Assembly: GCA_021792355.1 (NCBI GenBank)
Contig: JAJYUV010000004.1
Span: 95,605-159,604 of the forward strand
Length of the DNA: 64,000 bases
Direction: 5' to 3'
Source: Thermoplasmata archaeon
GTDB lineage: Archaea; Thermoplasmatota; Thermoplasmata; Thermoplasmatales; GCA-001856825
Shown: piece by piece, positions 43,372-51,952 of the stretch
Position numbering within the stretch: position 1 is the first letter of the stretch
Layout of the letters: each line of letters begins with the position of its first letter
Notes under the pieces: model-generated
The model's input: only the letters and a program-made list of their open reading frames with translations
Told to the model about the DNA's origin: nothing
Database searches by the model: none
Made by a program: the position numbers and the translations under genes

Positions 43372-44100
43372 TTGACAGGAATTCTTGAAGTGGAAAAAGT
43401 GACCAAGACATTCTCACATTTCGTAGCAATAAAGGGGATTTCATTAACGCTAGAGGACAACGAAATACTTGCTCTCATCGGACCAAACGGCTCGGGGAAA
43501 ACTACATTCATAAACGTCGTCTCCGGGATCTTTGAGCCGGATAAGGGTACTGTTAATCTGAACGGGAGGGACATATTAGGGCTCAGACCATATAAGATAG
43601 TACATCTAGGGCTTAATAGAACTTTTCAGACTCCCAAGCCATTCAATTCTCTAACTGTTTCCGAAAACGTAAAAGTAGCGCTCATTTATGGTAGGAAAAA
43701 AGACTACAATGACGAACGGAAGCAGGTCGAATGGGCTCTAGAGGTAACAGGTCTCAGTGATTTGAGCGCAATGCAGGCTTCGAATCTGAACACTTTTCAT
43801 AAGAAGATGCTTGATCTTGCGCGAGCTATTGTGACGAGTCCAAAGGTCCTCTTGGTCGACGAGCTGGCTGCAGGACTGAGCACCGGGGAAATGAGTTTAG
43901 TGAGAAAGATACTCCTTGAACTAAGAGGTAGGGGGATATCAATAATAGTCGTGGAACATGTGATGTCATTCATTCAGGGACTTGCAGAGAGGATTATTGT
44001 CATGGATGCAGGAGAGAAAATTTTCGAAGGAGAATTTGAAAAACTTACAACAGATGAAAAAGTGAAGGCGGTGTACCTTGGAAGAAGAAGTGTTGTTTGA
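43372..44100 (+). CDS. livG: Branched-chain amino acid ABC ATPase, LivG type
   Basis: The 242-aa ATPase has Walker A GPNGSGKTT and LNRTFQTPKPFNSLTVSENV. Walker B is VLLVDELAAGLS, with Asp-Glu preserved. The signature region reads LNTFHKKMLDLARAI in place of the usual LSGGQ-type LPYGxQR, a noticeable divergence. TTG 43372 is the start, preceded by GGGGGTG. It overlaps livF by 23 nt. Confidence 0.9.
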   Translation: MTGILEVEKVTKTFSHFVAIKGISLTLEDNEILALIGPNGSGKTTFINVVSGIFEPDKGTVNLNGRDILGLRPYKIVHLGLNRTFQTPKPFNSLTVSENVKVALIYGRKKDYNDERKQVEWALEVTGLSDLSAMQASNLNTFHKKMLDLARAIVTSPKVLLVDELAAGLSTGEMSLVRKILLELRGRGISIIVVEHVMSFIQGLAERIIVMDAGEKIFEGEFEKLTTDEKVKAVYLGRRSVV

Positions 44101-44788
44101 GGGGATCGTCAGGGATTCCGGCTATTCTGGTATGAGAGTAATCTGGGACATAGACATAAAGGTTCATCGAGGTGAAACTGTACTCATTCTTGGGGCAAAC
44201 GGTGCAGGAAAAACAACCTACCTTAAGAGCATAATGGGCATAATAAAAATCAACGATGGAAAGGTGCTCTTTAAGGGAAATGACATTACTAAAGTTCCGC
44301 TGAACCTAAGAGAAAGACTTGGGATCATTTACATATCAGAAGATACCTTCTTCAATAACCTAACTGTCAAAGAAAACCTGATGATGGGTGCACTATTCCG
44401 TAGACAAGATGAAGTCAAAAAGTACACGAGGGACGTATTAGATACCTTCCCGGAGTTGAAGGACAAACTCAACAGCAAATGCTCTTCTCTCAGTGGAGGA
44501 CAACGGAAGATGCTAATAATGGCCAGGGCCATAATGGGAGAATCTCAAATGTTGGTAATAGATGAGCCTTCCAGTGGGCTGTCACCATTGTTGATAGACA
44601 GAATTTTTGACGTTATTTCACTATTAAAGGAAAGAGGAATAGCTGTCCTCCTCTCTGAACAGAATGTGGAATTTTCTTCGCTTTCAGATACCATCTATGT
44701 AATAGACAATGGACGAGTAGTTTTCAAAGGAACCAAACAGCAAGCACTGGAAGATAATTCAATTCATAGGGCGTATTTTAGTGTTTAG
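44078..44788 (+). CDS. livF: Branched-chain amino acid ABC ATPase, LivF type
   Basis: The 236-aa ATPase has Walker A GANGAGKTT, IYISEDTFFNNLTVKENL, signature LSGGQRKML and Walker B MLVIDEPSSGLSP, then LLSEQNVEFS. TTG 44078 lies inside livG; GTG 44090 is an alternative. Last gene of the operon. Its signature motif is normal, so the heterodimer with LivG keeps one canonical ATP site. Confidence 0.92.
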   Translation: MEEEVLFEGIVRDSGYSGMRVIWDIDIKVHRGETVLILGANGAGKTTYLKSIMGIIKINDGKVLFKGNDITKVPLNLRERLGIIYISEDTFFNNLTVKENLMMGALFRRQDEVKKYTRDVLDTFPELKDKLNSKCSSLSGGQRKMLIMARAIMGESQMLVIDEPSSGLSPLLIDRIFDVISLLKERGIAVLLSEQNVEFSSLSDTIYVIDNGRVVFKGTKQQALEDNSIHRAYFSV

Positions 44789-44895
44789 GGTCGCAGTATG
44801 GTGAGCTCTGCAAACTCGATACCTGTATCATTCCTTCTGGGTTCAATCCTGGTTGGGAAAGCGTTAAGAATTAAATTCCATTGAAATGTGGAAAA

Positions 44896-45123
44896 ATGGC
44901 AGAGACACAATCGGATTCAAAATGGTCTGAGTCAGTGGTGAAGCAAAAAATGATTTCTCACTTCGGAATCGAAAACATATATATCTACGGATCAAGAAAT
45001 GAAGATGGAATTTGGTGTTTCGAAATTGACTTTTTCCCGACTAGGGGACAGGGCTATGAAGAGACCATGCAATGCTGTGTTAAAAAGAGCGGTGAAATCA
45101 TATGGAAGCATCCTCATCCTTAA
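44896..45123 (+). CDS. Conserved-looking 75-aa cytosolic protein
   Basis: No family is recognised. ATG 44896 (MAETQSDSKW) is preferred over an upstream TTG (44881). An A+T-rich aattaaatt about 25 nt before it suggests leaderless initiation. The middle (IENIYIYGSRNEDGIWCFEIDFFP) looks like a small beta-sheet domain; a Cys-Cys pair (MQCCVKKSG) and HPHP end follow. It lies alone between the LIV operon and a long gene-free stretch. Confidence 0.55.
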   Translation: MAETQSDSKWSESVVKQKMISHFGIENIYIYGSRNEDGIWCFEIDFFPTRGQGYEETMQCCVKKSGEIIWKHPHP

Positions 45124-45689
45124 GCTCAAGAATAGGAATCGATTTCCTCGCTATCAAAGAATGTCGGGCAGAATAAATAACAATCTAAATAGAAAGACAA
45201 CTTGATTTCAGACGACAAATAGTCTAAACTCCTCCACTGTCAAACATAGGATATAGTAACGGAACTCTACTGATCGTACCTCTTTATTGTAAGTACAAAA
45301 GTTGTTAACTTAGTAAGTTACAAAGACAATATATTGTCTACGCATTAGGAAATGCTAAGAGAAAAAATTCGAAAGGTCATGGAAATTTATATATCAATTC
45401 TGCTCTGAAAGAACTCAATCCTGGTCTTGAGAGAAATGGTGCTATAAATTATCTACGAGAGCCACGTTTTTCTTCCTAATAGGGTTAACATCAAGTTCAT
45501 TCACCAGGGGAGGTATACCTCTGCTGTACAGCCAACGGAGGTACGAAGAAGTTTGTAAATGAATGATAAAAGAAGAGCAAAGTGGCGAGAAATGTAGTAA
45601 ATTAAAATCTGGAGAAATCATAAACTTCAAGTTTTGTAATCCGTTCTGATGAAACAATCGATGACCTCACTTTGTTTATTCATTGCAGG
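45124..45689. other. Gene-free stretch of about 565 nt
   Basis: No convincing gene is present. It contains a perfect 16-bp palindrome (45324-45339), an adjacent imperfect inverted repeat (ttgttaactt/aagttacaa, about 45302-45323), a TATA-like tttatatat near 45385, and short peptide-like frames (45352-45408 plus; 45442-45657 minus) without recognisable homology. It may be eroded accessory DNA or a regulatory or non-coding RNA locus. Confidence 0.4.
45324..45339. repeat. Perfect 16-bp palindrome
   Basis: The sequence AGACAATATATTGTCT is identical to its reverse complement, as expected for an operator bound by a dimeric regulator. No gene starts immediately beside it. Confidence 0.6.
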
Positions 45690-46046
45690 TTAACTGTGTC
45701 CGGCTCCACAATTTGGGCACTTGATATAGCTATCTTGAAAAGTCGTTCCACAGTTCTTGCACCTTATCATATTTACTGGATGCTCCGAAACCACTTCTTC
45801 TGTTTTTTTAGATTTGTCTTCGGAAGGTTCTAAATTGTCAGTTATGGAGAACTTAGCTGACTCCTTTCGAGAGTAAATTCTTCCAGTTATTCCTAGCCCG
45901 AATCCAATCACTAGGATTATTAGCCCAAAAGCCTCTGAAACCTCGAAGCTCACAATCAAGCCGATAAGCATAACCACTAATCCTATCAAATAATACTTTG
46001 GAAACTTGAATTGCCTAGATTTCTTTTGCTCCTGTCTTGTCAACAA
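45690..46046 (-). CDS. Membrane protein with C-terminal zinc ribbon
   Basis: The 118-aa product has two adjacent hydrophobic helices (YYLIGLVVMLIGLIVSF; AFGLIILVIGFGLGITG), a charged linker and a C-terminal zinc ribbon (RCKNCGTTF...KCPNCGAGH). TTG 46046 or 46043 is the start. Such small helix-plus-ribbon proteins are common in Thermoplasmata and are of unknown function. Confidence 0.72.
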   Translation of the reverse strand: MLTRQEQKKSRQFKFPKYYLIGLVVMLIGLIVSFEVSEAFGLIILVIGFGLGITGRIYSRKESAKFSITDNLEPSEDKSKKTEEVVSEHPVNMIRCKNCGTTFQDSYIKCPNCGAGHS

Positions 46047-46292
46047 AAAGACATAAATGTTGTATTATTTAACCTTCTCAGATCGAGTTGATAGCAACTT
46101 GTTCAAATGGTTTAGATCTATTGTCTAAAGAGCAGTTAGGTTAACGAATGTCACCAGGAATTTGCGTTACCCAAACTTATGCTTGTCGCGGACTTCGATG
46201 ATTAATGTGGTTCTTCCAGGATGTCATTCCTTGCTTGCTCGTCATTATCGGAGGTATTAGAGTACTTCTAATTATATTTAATTATAATAAAA

Positions 46293-46310
46293 TATTTATT
46301 TTTATATTCT
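46293..46310 (+). promoter_or_regulatory. A+T-rich promoter of the TauE-like gene
   Basis: The tract aaatatttatttttata is centred about 22 nt before ATG 46321, giving a leaderless or near-leaderless message. Confidence 0.45.
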
Positions 46311-46320
46311 CTAATAGAGT

Positions 46321-47217
46321 ATGAGCCATGAAGCTCCCCAAAATAGGACTTCAAATTCAGGTAGATCCTCATCAAACGGATTTATGATATCTTCAGAAAT
46401 CGTAGTGATCATAGCGATAGGAGCTCTACTAAGTTACTATCATTTTGATTTCAGAGGTCCTTCAAACTCCTGGTTATTCATTCTCCCACTAATAGGAGCT
46501 GGACTTTCGCTCCTCGACAGTTCAATGGGAATGGGATTTGGAACCATTGGCAGTCCCCTTCTCATAATTCTTGGATTCTCTTCAAAGGAAGTTGTTCCTT
46601 CCGTTCTTATTGCTCAGGCATCACTTGCCATTGTTGCAGCTGCGTTTCACCAGAGTAAGAAGAACGTAGACTATTTCAACCCCAATGGTAACGATCTAGG
46701 GATAGAAGTTCGTTTGATAGCATTCGGTCTAATCGGGACAATGATAGCCTCATTTGTATATGTTCAGCTCTCCAAGGAATATTTGAACATCTACGTTGGA
46801 TTGCTTGTCATAGCAATGAGTGCACTCTTGATAATGAGACCCAAAACGTCCTTCAGTTGGTCCAAAGTGAATTTGCTGAGTCTGCTGAGTGGTTTCAACA
46901 AGGCAATATCTGGAGGAGGCTATGGACCAGTGGCGACTACTGGACTCATTCTCTCCGGTAATCCAGTGAAAAACTCGGTTGGCGCGACCCTTTTTTCCGT
47001 GATATTCATAAACATAACGGCATTTATCATCTATGTATTCACGAAGGAGATTAGTGCTGTGGAACTTCCTGTCTTCTTGACAATCGGCGCCTTGATAGGT
47101 TCTCAGATGGGTCCCAGCATCACAGGCAAAATGGGATCTCATAAAGCCAAGTCGATATTCGCCTGCATCGTAATGGTCCTTGGGGTGATGACAATTATAA
47201 TGACCTATGTCAAGTGA
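46321..47217 (+). CDS. TauE/SafE-family membrane transporter
   Basis: The 298-aa protein has about eight or nine helices and the two TauE/SafE repeats: SSMGMGFGTIGSPLLIILGF in the first and NKAISGGGYGPVATTGLILSG in the second. Members export sulfite, sulfoacetate or other anions. A polar Ser/Asn-rich N-terminus (residues 1-25) precedes the first helix. Single gene; substrate unknown, sulfur compounds plausible. Confidence 0.88.
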   Translation: MSHEAPQNRTSNSGRSSSNGFMISSEIVVIIAIGALLSYYHFDFRGPSNSWLFILPLIGAGLSLLDSSMGMGFGTIGSPLLIILGFSSKEVVPSVLIAQASLAIVAAAFHQSKKNVDYFNPNGNDLGIEVRLIAFGLIGTMIASFVYVQLSKEYLNIYVGLLVIAMSALLIMRPKTSFSWSKVNLLSLLSGFNKAISGGGYGPVATTGLILSGNPVKNSVGATLFSVIFINITAFIIYVFTKEISAVELPVFLTIGALIGSQMGPSITGKMGSHKAKSIFACIVMVLGVMTIIMTYVK

Positions 47218-47447
47218 AACGGAGTAGGTAAGCATTGAAGGAGTAAAGTCTGCGGGCTCACGGGGATTTGAAAATCTTAGAAAAGAGAACGGTAGCGAGC
47301 AATAATCATTTGTATTTACAGTTAAAAACAGATGCCAAATCACATGTGCTGATCAAGTATGAACAGTCAGATCTACCAGCAACTAATCTTTGATAGTCAG
47401 TTCAGTGGATGCGTGCTATCCTCCGTTCTTTTGATTACTGTTATGAA

Positions 47448-48023
47448 TTAGAGAGGCAGGTCCATTCCCAGAGCAAAATTAACAGCTGACGCGAACATGA
47501 GGTACATCAGCCATCCTCCGCTTACTAGGTGCCACATTCCCTTGATTCTTGTCCACGCGGCAGACTTCAAAAGACTAGCTGGAATATCTGCAATATAGAC
47601 CATTGTCAGGAGTGCAAATAACAGGGCGACCGGATAGTCACCCCCTACAACAAACACAAATGTTCCAGTTACGCTTATCCACAGAAAAGCAATGGCCATG
47701 AAGCCATCAACCTGAGAATTCCCGCCAACATATTTGTTCAGCCCTAGTGCGAACCAGTGGACACCATAAGCGGTGAATGCAAGCGCTGCCATGTACAGAA
47801 TTGGAGTGGTCTCAAAGATGGAATAGACAGAAAGTCCCAGGAAAAGGTATGTCCCCACAAAGAACTGCATAAATCCGGCCATCCAGAATCCCCAGAGTCC
47901 GACGGACTTGTTTACGCCATCTGATGTTTCTTTTGGAATTCGGAATAATTCTAAACCACCGTAAATGATGTATGCGGTCCCAAGGCCCATAAATCCAACG
48001 GCAAGTGGTGGTAATGGGGTCAT
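47448..48023 (-). CDS. Six-helix membrane protein, possibly GPR1/FUN34/YaaH (acetate channel) family
   Basis: The 191-aa protein has six predicted helices. The opening PLPPLAVGFMGLGTAYIIYG resembles the NPAPLGL-type start of acetate/succinate channels, and FMQFFVGTYLFLGL, GVHWFALGLNKYVG and WLMYLMFASAVNFALG follow the family outline. The exact NPAPLGL motif is not kept, so the assignment is tentative. Start ATG 48023. Divergent from the MarR gene. Confidence 0.6.
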   Translation of the reverse strand: MTPLPPLAVGFMGLGTAYIIYGGLELFRIPKETSDGVNKSVGLWGFWMAGFMQFFVGTYLFLGLSVYSIFETTPILYMAALAFTAYGVHWFALGLNKYVGGNSQVDGFMAIAFLWISVTGTFVFVVGGDYPVALLFALLTMVYIADIPASLLKSAAWTRIKGMWHLVSGGWLMYLMFASAVNFALGMDLPL

Positions 48024-48172
48024 ATTTCGATATCACTTTATCAATTAAATACGATTAGATAATTGCCCTTAATTAACTGGAAGGGAGGCCATAAATATAT
48101 CAAATACGGTTAATCTCGTTCGAAAATCACCAAGAAAATTGTTAGTCTTTTCTAAAGATTAGAATTGATGAA

Positions 48173-48182
48173 CGATTAAATA
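48173..48182 (+). promoter_or_regulatory. TATA box of the marR-MFS operon
   Basis: The sequence gattaaatac is centred about 25 nt before GTG 48203 (leaderless spacing). Confidence 0.45.
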
Positions 48183-48202
48183 CTTCAATTATATTAGGGA
48201 AG

Positions 48203-48670
48203 GTGAAAAATCTTAGTCAAACTATAACTGAGGTACCTGAACGTTCTCAACTTGCAGGCAATTTCAAGGGAATTACCGATGATGTTATGATATGGAGATA
48301 CAAGCTGTTGAAAGAGGAAGGCGTCACTAGGCCGGGTCTTTTAGTAATGCACTTCGTGACCAAGAAGGGTCCACTGAAGCTTACCGATTGCTCTTTGAAC
48401 CTGGGAGTTTCAAAACCAACGATCACCAAGATTGTCGATAATCTAGAGAAGGACGGGTATGTAGAGAGGAAAAAGGAAATTGGAGACAGAAGGAGTTACT
48501 ACGTACACCTCACGGATAAGGGAAGACAGAGGTTTGAAACGATAAACAAGCAGCTAGAAGACGTTTTCTACAGTGCAACGATGGAATTGAAGATTGAAGA
48601 AGTCAGGATACTAAATTCTTCAATAGCACTGATCAGAGATAAACTCAGATCAATTCAATCCAGGAACTAA
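48203..48670 (+). CDS. MarR-family transcriptional regulator
   Basis: The 155-aa winged-helix repressor has a recognition region LKLTDCSLNLGVSKPTITKIVDNLEKDGYVERKKEIGDRRSYYVHLTDKG, shown here as consecutive family blocks: DCSLNLGVSKPTITKIV, then ERKKEIGDRRSYYV. GTG 48203 is the start. It precedes the MFS exporter gene by 12 nt, a classic regulator-efflux pair, and probably responds to a drug-like or phenolic ligand. Confidence 0.9.
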   Translation: MKNLSQTITEVPERSQLAGNFKGITDDVMIWRYKLLKEEGVTRPGLLVMHFVTKKGPLKLTDCSLNLGVSKPTITKIVDNLEKDGYVERKKEIGDRRSYYVHLTDKGRQRFETINKQLEDVFYSATMELKIEEVRILNSSIALIRDKLRSIQSRN

Positions 48671-48682
48671 AAGGAGTTTGAA

Positions 48683-50176
48683 ATGAATCAATATGGAATA
48701 GAAGAGTATGACAAACGTTACACGAATAGAGTGATGATGCTTCTTGCGTTTATAGTTATAATCGTGATGTACGTGGAGGGTATGCTCACTCCCTCGCTCA
48801 GAAGCATCGCTTCTGGGTTCAGCGTGAGCGTATCACAGGTAAGTCTTGTGCTTTCGAGCTACCTAGTTGGCGGAGTTGTTCTCACGCCAGTCATAGGTAA
48901 GTTAGGAGACATTTATGGAAAGAAAAAAATGCTTTCAATCGCAATGATAGTCTATGCAATATTTGTTTCAGTTACAGGGTTCTCCCCCAATTTCACATTC
49001 ATGGTTGTATCAAGAGCAATACAGGGTATAGGACTTACTATACTCCCCTTAGGTATGAGTCTGATCCGGGAAGAATTTCCGAAGGAGTTGATTCCAAAAG
49101 CTCAGGCACTGATCAGTGCGATGTTTGGTGCAGGGTTTGCTGTAAGCCTTCCACTAGGTTCTCTAGTGTCAAATGACTTTGGATGGAGGTGGACCTATCA
49201 CAGCGCCGTACCGTTTGTCGTCTTGGCGACAATTCTTGCCTTGATAATTATCAAAGAGTCTCGCTTCAAGAGGCCTCAAGTAAAGATTGATTACGTTGGG
49301 GCAAGTTTGCTCGGAACCGTACTCGGATCCTTCGTATTTGCTCTCTCCCAGGGACCGGTATGGGGATGGACGTCGACCGGAGTCGTCTCAATGTTCGGGA
49401 TAGCTGTCACCCTGATAATCCCATTGATTATGTATGAATTGAGATATACAAAGAAAGGAGGGGAAGCTGTACTGAACTTCAGACTCCTTTCCCAGAGGAA
49501 TGTGATGGTCACAAACCTTGCGATAGCAATATCCGGTATGGGAATGTTCCTGGCTATGCAGGCTCTGACATACAGGTTTGAGTCGCCTGTACCGTACGGG
49601 CTGGGAAAGAGCATACTGATGACCGGAATTTCCATGGTTCCATTTGCGATAGGAATGATAGTATTCGCCCCTTTGACGGGTCAGCTAATTTCGAAGGTCG
49701 GTGTAAAACCATTTGCTGTTCTAGGAAGCGTCGTGTCCGCTATAGGTTTCCTTTTGCAGGCACTTCTGCCTTCTTTCACCATGGTGATGCTCTATGAATT
49801 TGTCACGGGGGCGGGACTCTCTATGTTGAACGCGTCAGTAATCAATTATCTGATACTGACGGTTGATCCAAAAGACATGGGACTAGCAACTGGAATGAAC
49901 GGTACATTTAGAAATGTGGGAAGTGCGATTGGAGCTCCGGTCGCTGGTTCGCTATTATCATCTTTCTCGGTAGCTTACGCAGTTGGTTACAGAGGCAGTC
50001 AGCCCATATTTGAATCAATACCGACAAACACTGCTTACTTCTACGCTTTTGTGATAGCGGCAGTAACCTTCGTCGTGGGAATAATTGCAATATATTTTGG
50101 AGAAGAAGTGCTGGGGAAGAAATCCGTCAGGGAGACTGAAAAGAGAAAGTTCGAAGCTGAATTCCAGACAAAGTGA
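48683..50176 (+). CDS. MFS multidrug transporter, 14-helix DHA2 type
   Basis: The 497-aa proton-driven exporter has motif A GKLGDIYGKKKML in the first cytoplasmic loop, RAIQGIG (motif B) and 14 hydrophobic segments. An AAAAGGAG site precedes ATG 48683. It is encoded with the MarR regulator; its role is probably export of toxic compounds. C-terminus is a charged tail (EKRKFEAEFQ). Confidence 0.92.
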   Translation: MNQYGIEEYDKRYTNRVMMLLAFIVIIVMYVEGMLTPSLRSIASGFSVSVSQVSLVLSSYLVGGVVLTPVIGKLGDIYGKKKMLSIAMIVYAIFVSVTGFSPNFTFMVVSRAIQGIGLTILPLGMSLIREEFPKELIPKAQALISAMFGAGFAVSLPLGSLVSNDFGWRWTYHSAVPFVVLATILALIIIKESRFKRPQVKIDYVGASLLGTVLGSFVFALSQGPVWGWTSTGVVSMFGIAVTLIIPLIMYELRYTKKGGEAVLNFRLLSQRNVMVTNLAIAISGMGMFLAMQALTYRFESPVPYGLGKSILMTGISMVPFAIGMIVFAPLTGQLISKVGVKPFAVLGSVVSAIGFLLQALLPSFTMVMLYEFVTGAGLSMLNASVINYLILTVDPKDMGLATGMNGTFRNVGSAIGAPVAGSLLSSFSVAYAVGYRGSQPIFESIPTNTAYFYAFVIAAVTFVVGIIAIYFGEEVLGKKSVRETEKRKFEAEFQTK

Positions 50177-50177
50177 T

Positions 50178-50212
50178 TTTTTATTATTTCATTTGTTTCT
50201 TTCAAAAAAAAA
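50178..50212. terminator. T- and A-rich tracts between MFS gene and tRNA-Ile
   Basis: The tttttattattt run after the MFS stop and the following A run provide oligo-T on both strands, between convergent units. Confidence 0.45.
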
Positions 50213-50261
50213 ACGTCGAGAAAATTTTACAGATAAACCTTGACGATGTTCCACTTTACCA

Positions 50262-50336
50262 TGGGGCCGATCGGATTTGGACCGACGACCTCCCGGTTAT
50301 CAGCCGGGTGCTCTAACCAATCTAAGCTACGGCCCC
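50262..50336 (-). tRNA. tRNA-Ile (anticodon GAT)
   Basis: On the minus strand acceptor GGGGCCG pairs with CGGCCCC. The anticodon stem CCCGG/CCGGG encloses CTGATAA, so the anticodon is GAT (Ile ATC). The T arm carries GTCCAAAT rather than the more usual TTCAAAT. The discriminator is A and there is no intron. Confidence 0.95.
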
Positions 50337-50413
50337 TGAATCCGTAAACTACCCAAAATATTAATGCTTTTACCAAGAATTAGAGAATGTGAAAATGAAG
50401 AAGGGAAATCAAA

Positions 50414-50536
50414 TCAGTAGTTTGTCCCCTCGAGAATTTGCCTGGCTATTCTCTTCACTTCCTCTTCCTCTTCCGCAATCCTTCCGATCTTTTGGTAGAA
50501 GTTATCTTCCGCCATAATCTCAAATTTCTTGTTCAT
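50414..50536 (-). CDS. 40-aa charged small protein
   Basis: The peptide begins MNKKFEIMAEDNFYQ and is followed by a highly acidic-to-basic helix (IAEEEEEVKRIARQILEG). ATG 50536 lies about 29 nt from a minus-strand TATA-like ttttaatag, fitting a leaderless gene. A longer open frame upstream (to 50671) includes this promoter and is unlikely to be coding. No family known. Transcribed towards tRNA-Ile on the same strand. Confidence 0.5.
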   Translation of the reverse strand: MNKKFEIMAEDNFYQKIGRIAEEEEEVKRIARQILEGTNY

Positions 50537-50692
50537 ATGACATCTGTATGATAATTGTCTGACAACTATTAAAACTTTGCCATCTAGCGGGCTTTGTAGT
50601 TTAATTTTAAATAGATAGACAAAGTTAATAATTAGAATACAGAATTTCTGGTAGTGACCTAGGGACCTCAATTTTATTCTGAAGCAATGGCA

Positions 50693-51235
50693 CTACTTGA
50701 TTATGTCCAGAGGGCTTGAGCAGAAAAGGTACAGTGGGGAGGTGTTGGATGGCCCGGCTGTAACCAAAACATTGAAAGAGTAACTCTGCGTATCGGAAAT
50801 GGGAACGCTAAATGCTAGACCCCCTTGGACAGAGATTCTGGAAGCATCTATCCATTCAGTGCTAACAGCATAAGAACCGCATTCAACGGTTATTCTAAAT
50901 ATGTCGTTTGAGGAAGTAGGACTAGTAACGTTCCCCGTCTTAGTCACGTTCCATATCTCAAATCCAAACTGCACCGTTCCTCTGTAATAACCCTGAGAAG
51001 AGCCAAGCAAGAGGAAAGACTCCTGCAGTATGGGGTATACGGCGCTCTGGTTGGGAAATACGATTACTGCAGTCGCCAGGGGCTGTAATGTCTACAACTC
51101 TCCTTGCGTAAGTCCATCATTGAACCCGATCTGTTTACCATCGTTGAATGAGTAGTAGTAGGTTGCGTAGAATGAAGCGGCCAGCGCAATAACTATGACC
51201 AGTACTATGATTGCATTTCTCCAGACCAACTTCAC
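50693..51235 (-). pseudogene. Membrane-anchored secreted protein interrupted by one in-frame TAG
   Basis: From GTG 51235 a frame of 180 codons runs to TAG at 50693, broken only by TAG at 51092-51094 (codon 48). The first part is a signal/anchor helix (NAIIVLVIVIALAASFYATYY). The part after the stop is an intact extracellular beta-rich domain (TAVIVFPNQSAVYP, YYRGTVQFGFEIWNVT, SNDIFRITVECGSY). A TATA-like ttatttaa (51256-51263) stands at leaderless spacing. TAG is an ordinary stop elsewhere in the window, so nonsense mutation or sequencing error is likelier than recoding. Confidence 0.7.
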
Positions 51236-51391
51236 ATTTGAATACTTATTTTCAGTTATTTAAGTTTCTGAAAAAATATGAGTTTGTCTCTTTTTGTGAC
51301 TTCCGTCGTTTTATTTTATTTGTTCTGAGACCCAATCTCACGTTTGAAATGTAAACTATTTTATATCATGCCAATCTCAACTTTAGCTAAC

Positions 51392-51907
51392 ATGATCAGA
51401 GACGTTCAGTGGAAGGATATGCAAGACTTGGTGAGCAATTACTACTCGTACTATGACGAAGTGGAAAATGAGTATCCAGACATGGGTCTGATATTTTATC
51501 ACACCCGTCCGGAATATGTCAGCGAGATTAACTGGTTTTCGACGTTCTTTCGGGACATCCAGGAAGGGAATGCGATAGGAGTCGTTGCTGAAGAGGATGG
51601 CAAAGTAGTGGGACTTTGCGATGTCCACAGAAAGAGGCCAGATTCTGAGGTTTCTCATATTGGTATTCTAGGTATAGCGATCAAGAAGGGATTTCGGGAC
51701 AGAGGGTTAGGGCAACAAATGATGGAAGCGATTATCCAAAGATGCAAAGGGAAGTTTGAAATGATAGTACTGGACGTATTTGCAATCAATCATAGAGCAA
51801 TTTCGCTTTATAAGAAACTAGGCTTCATAGAATATGCTCGCCTTCCTAGGGGAACCAAGAGAGGCAACAAATTCTACGATGAGATATCTATGTATTATGA
51901 ACTCTGA
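51392..51907 (+). CDS. GNAT-family N-acetyltransferase
   Basis: The 171-aa acetyltransferase has the fold opening MIRDVQWKDMQDLV and acetyl-CoA binding motif A (ILGIAIKKGFRDRGLGQQMM), then LDVFAINHRAISLYKKLGF near the end. ATG 51392 lies about 28 nt after a TATA box (ttttatatc, near 51360); starts at 51344 or 51368 would overlap the promoter. RimI-like; substrate could be a protein N-terminus or a small amine. Confidence 0.87.
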   Translation: MIRDVQWKDMQDLVSNYYSYYDEVENEYPDMGLIFYHTRPEYVSEINWFSTFFRDIQEGNAIGVVAEEDGKVVGLCDVHRKRPDSEVSHIGILGIAIKKGFRDRGLGQQMMEAIIQRCKGKFEMIVLDVFAINHRAISLYKKLGFIEYARLPRGTKRGNKFYDEISMYYEL

Positions 51908-51952
51908 ACCTTCTACATAAATACAATAAGTCAGGACAGCGCTACCATTCAG

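Noticed and set aside
44780..44875. T-arm-like string (ctgggttcaatcctgg) after livF suggesting a tRNA or tRNA fragment
   Set aside because: The loop is one base short, and no acceptor, D or anticodon stem can be built around it.
45442..45657. 71-codon minus-strand frame as a transposase remnant
   Set aside because: No DDE, HUH or other transposase motif and no terminal inverted repeats; composition alone is not enough.
51092..51094. TAG as a pyrrolysine codon
   Set aside because: TAG is used as a normal stop by several intact genes in the window and no pyl gene is present; kept only as a possibility to test.
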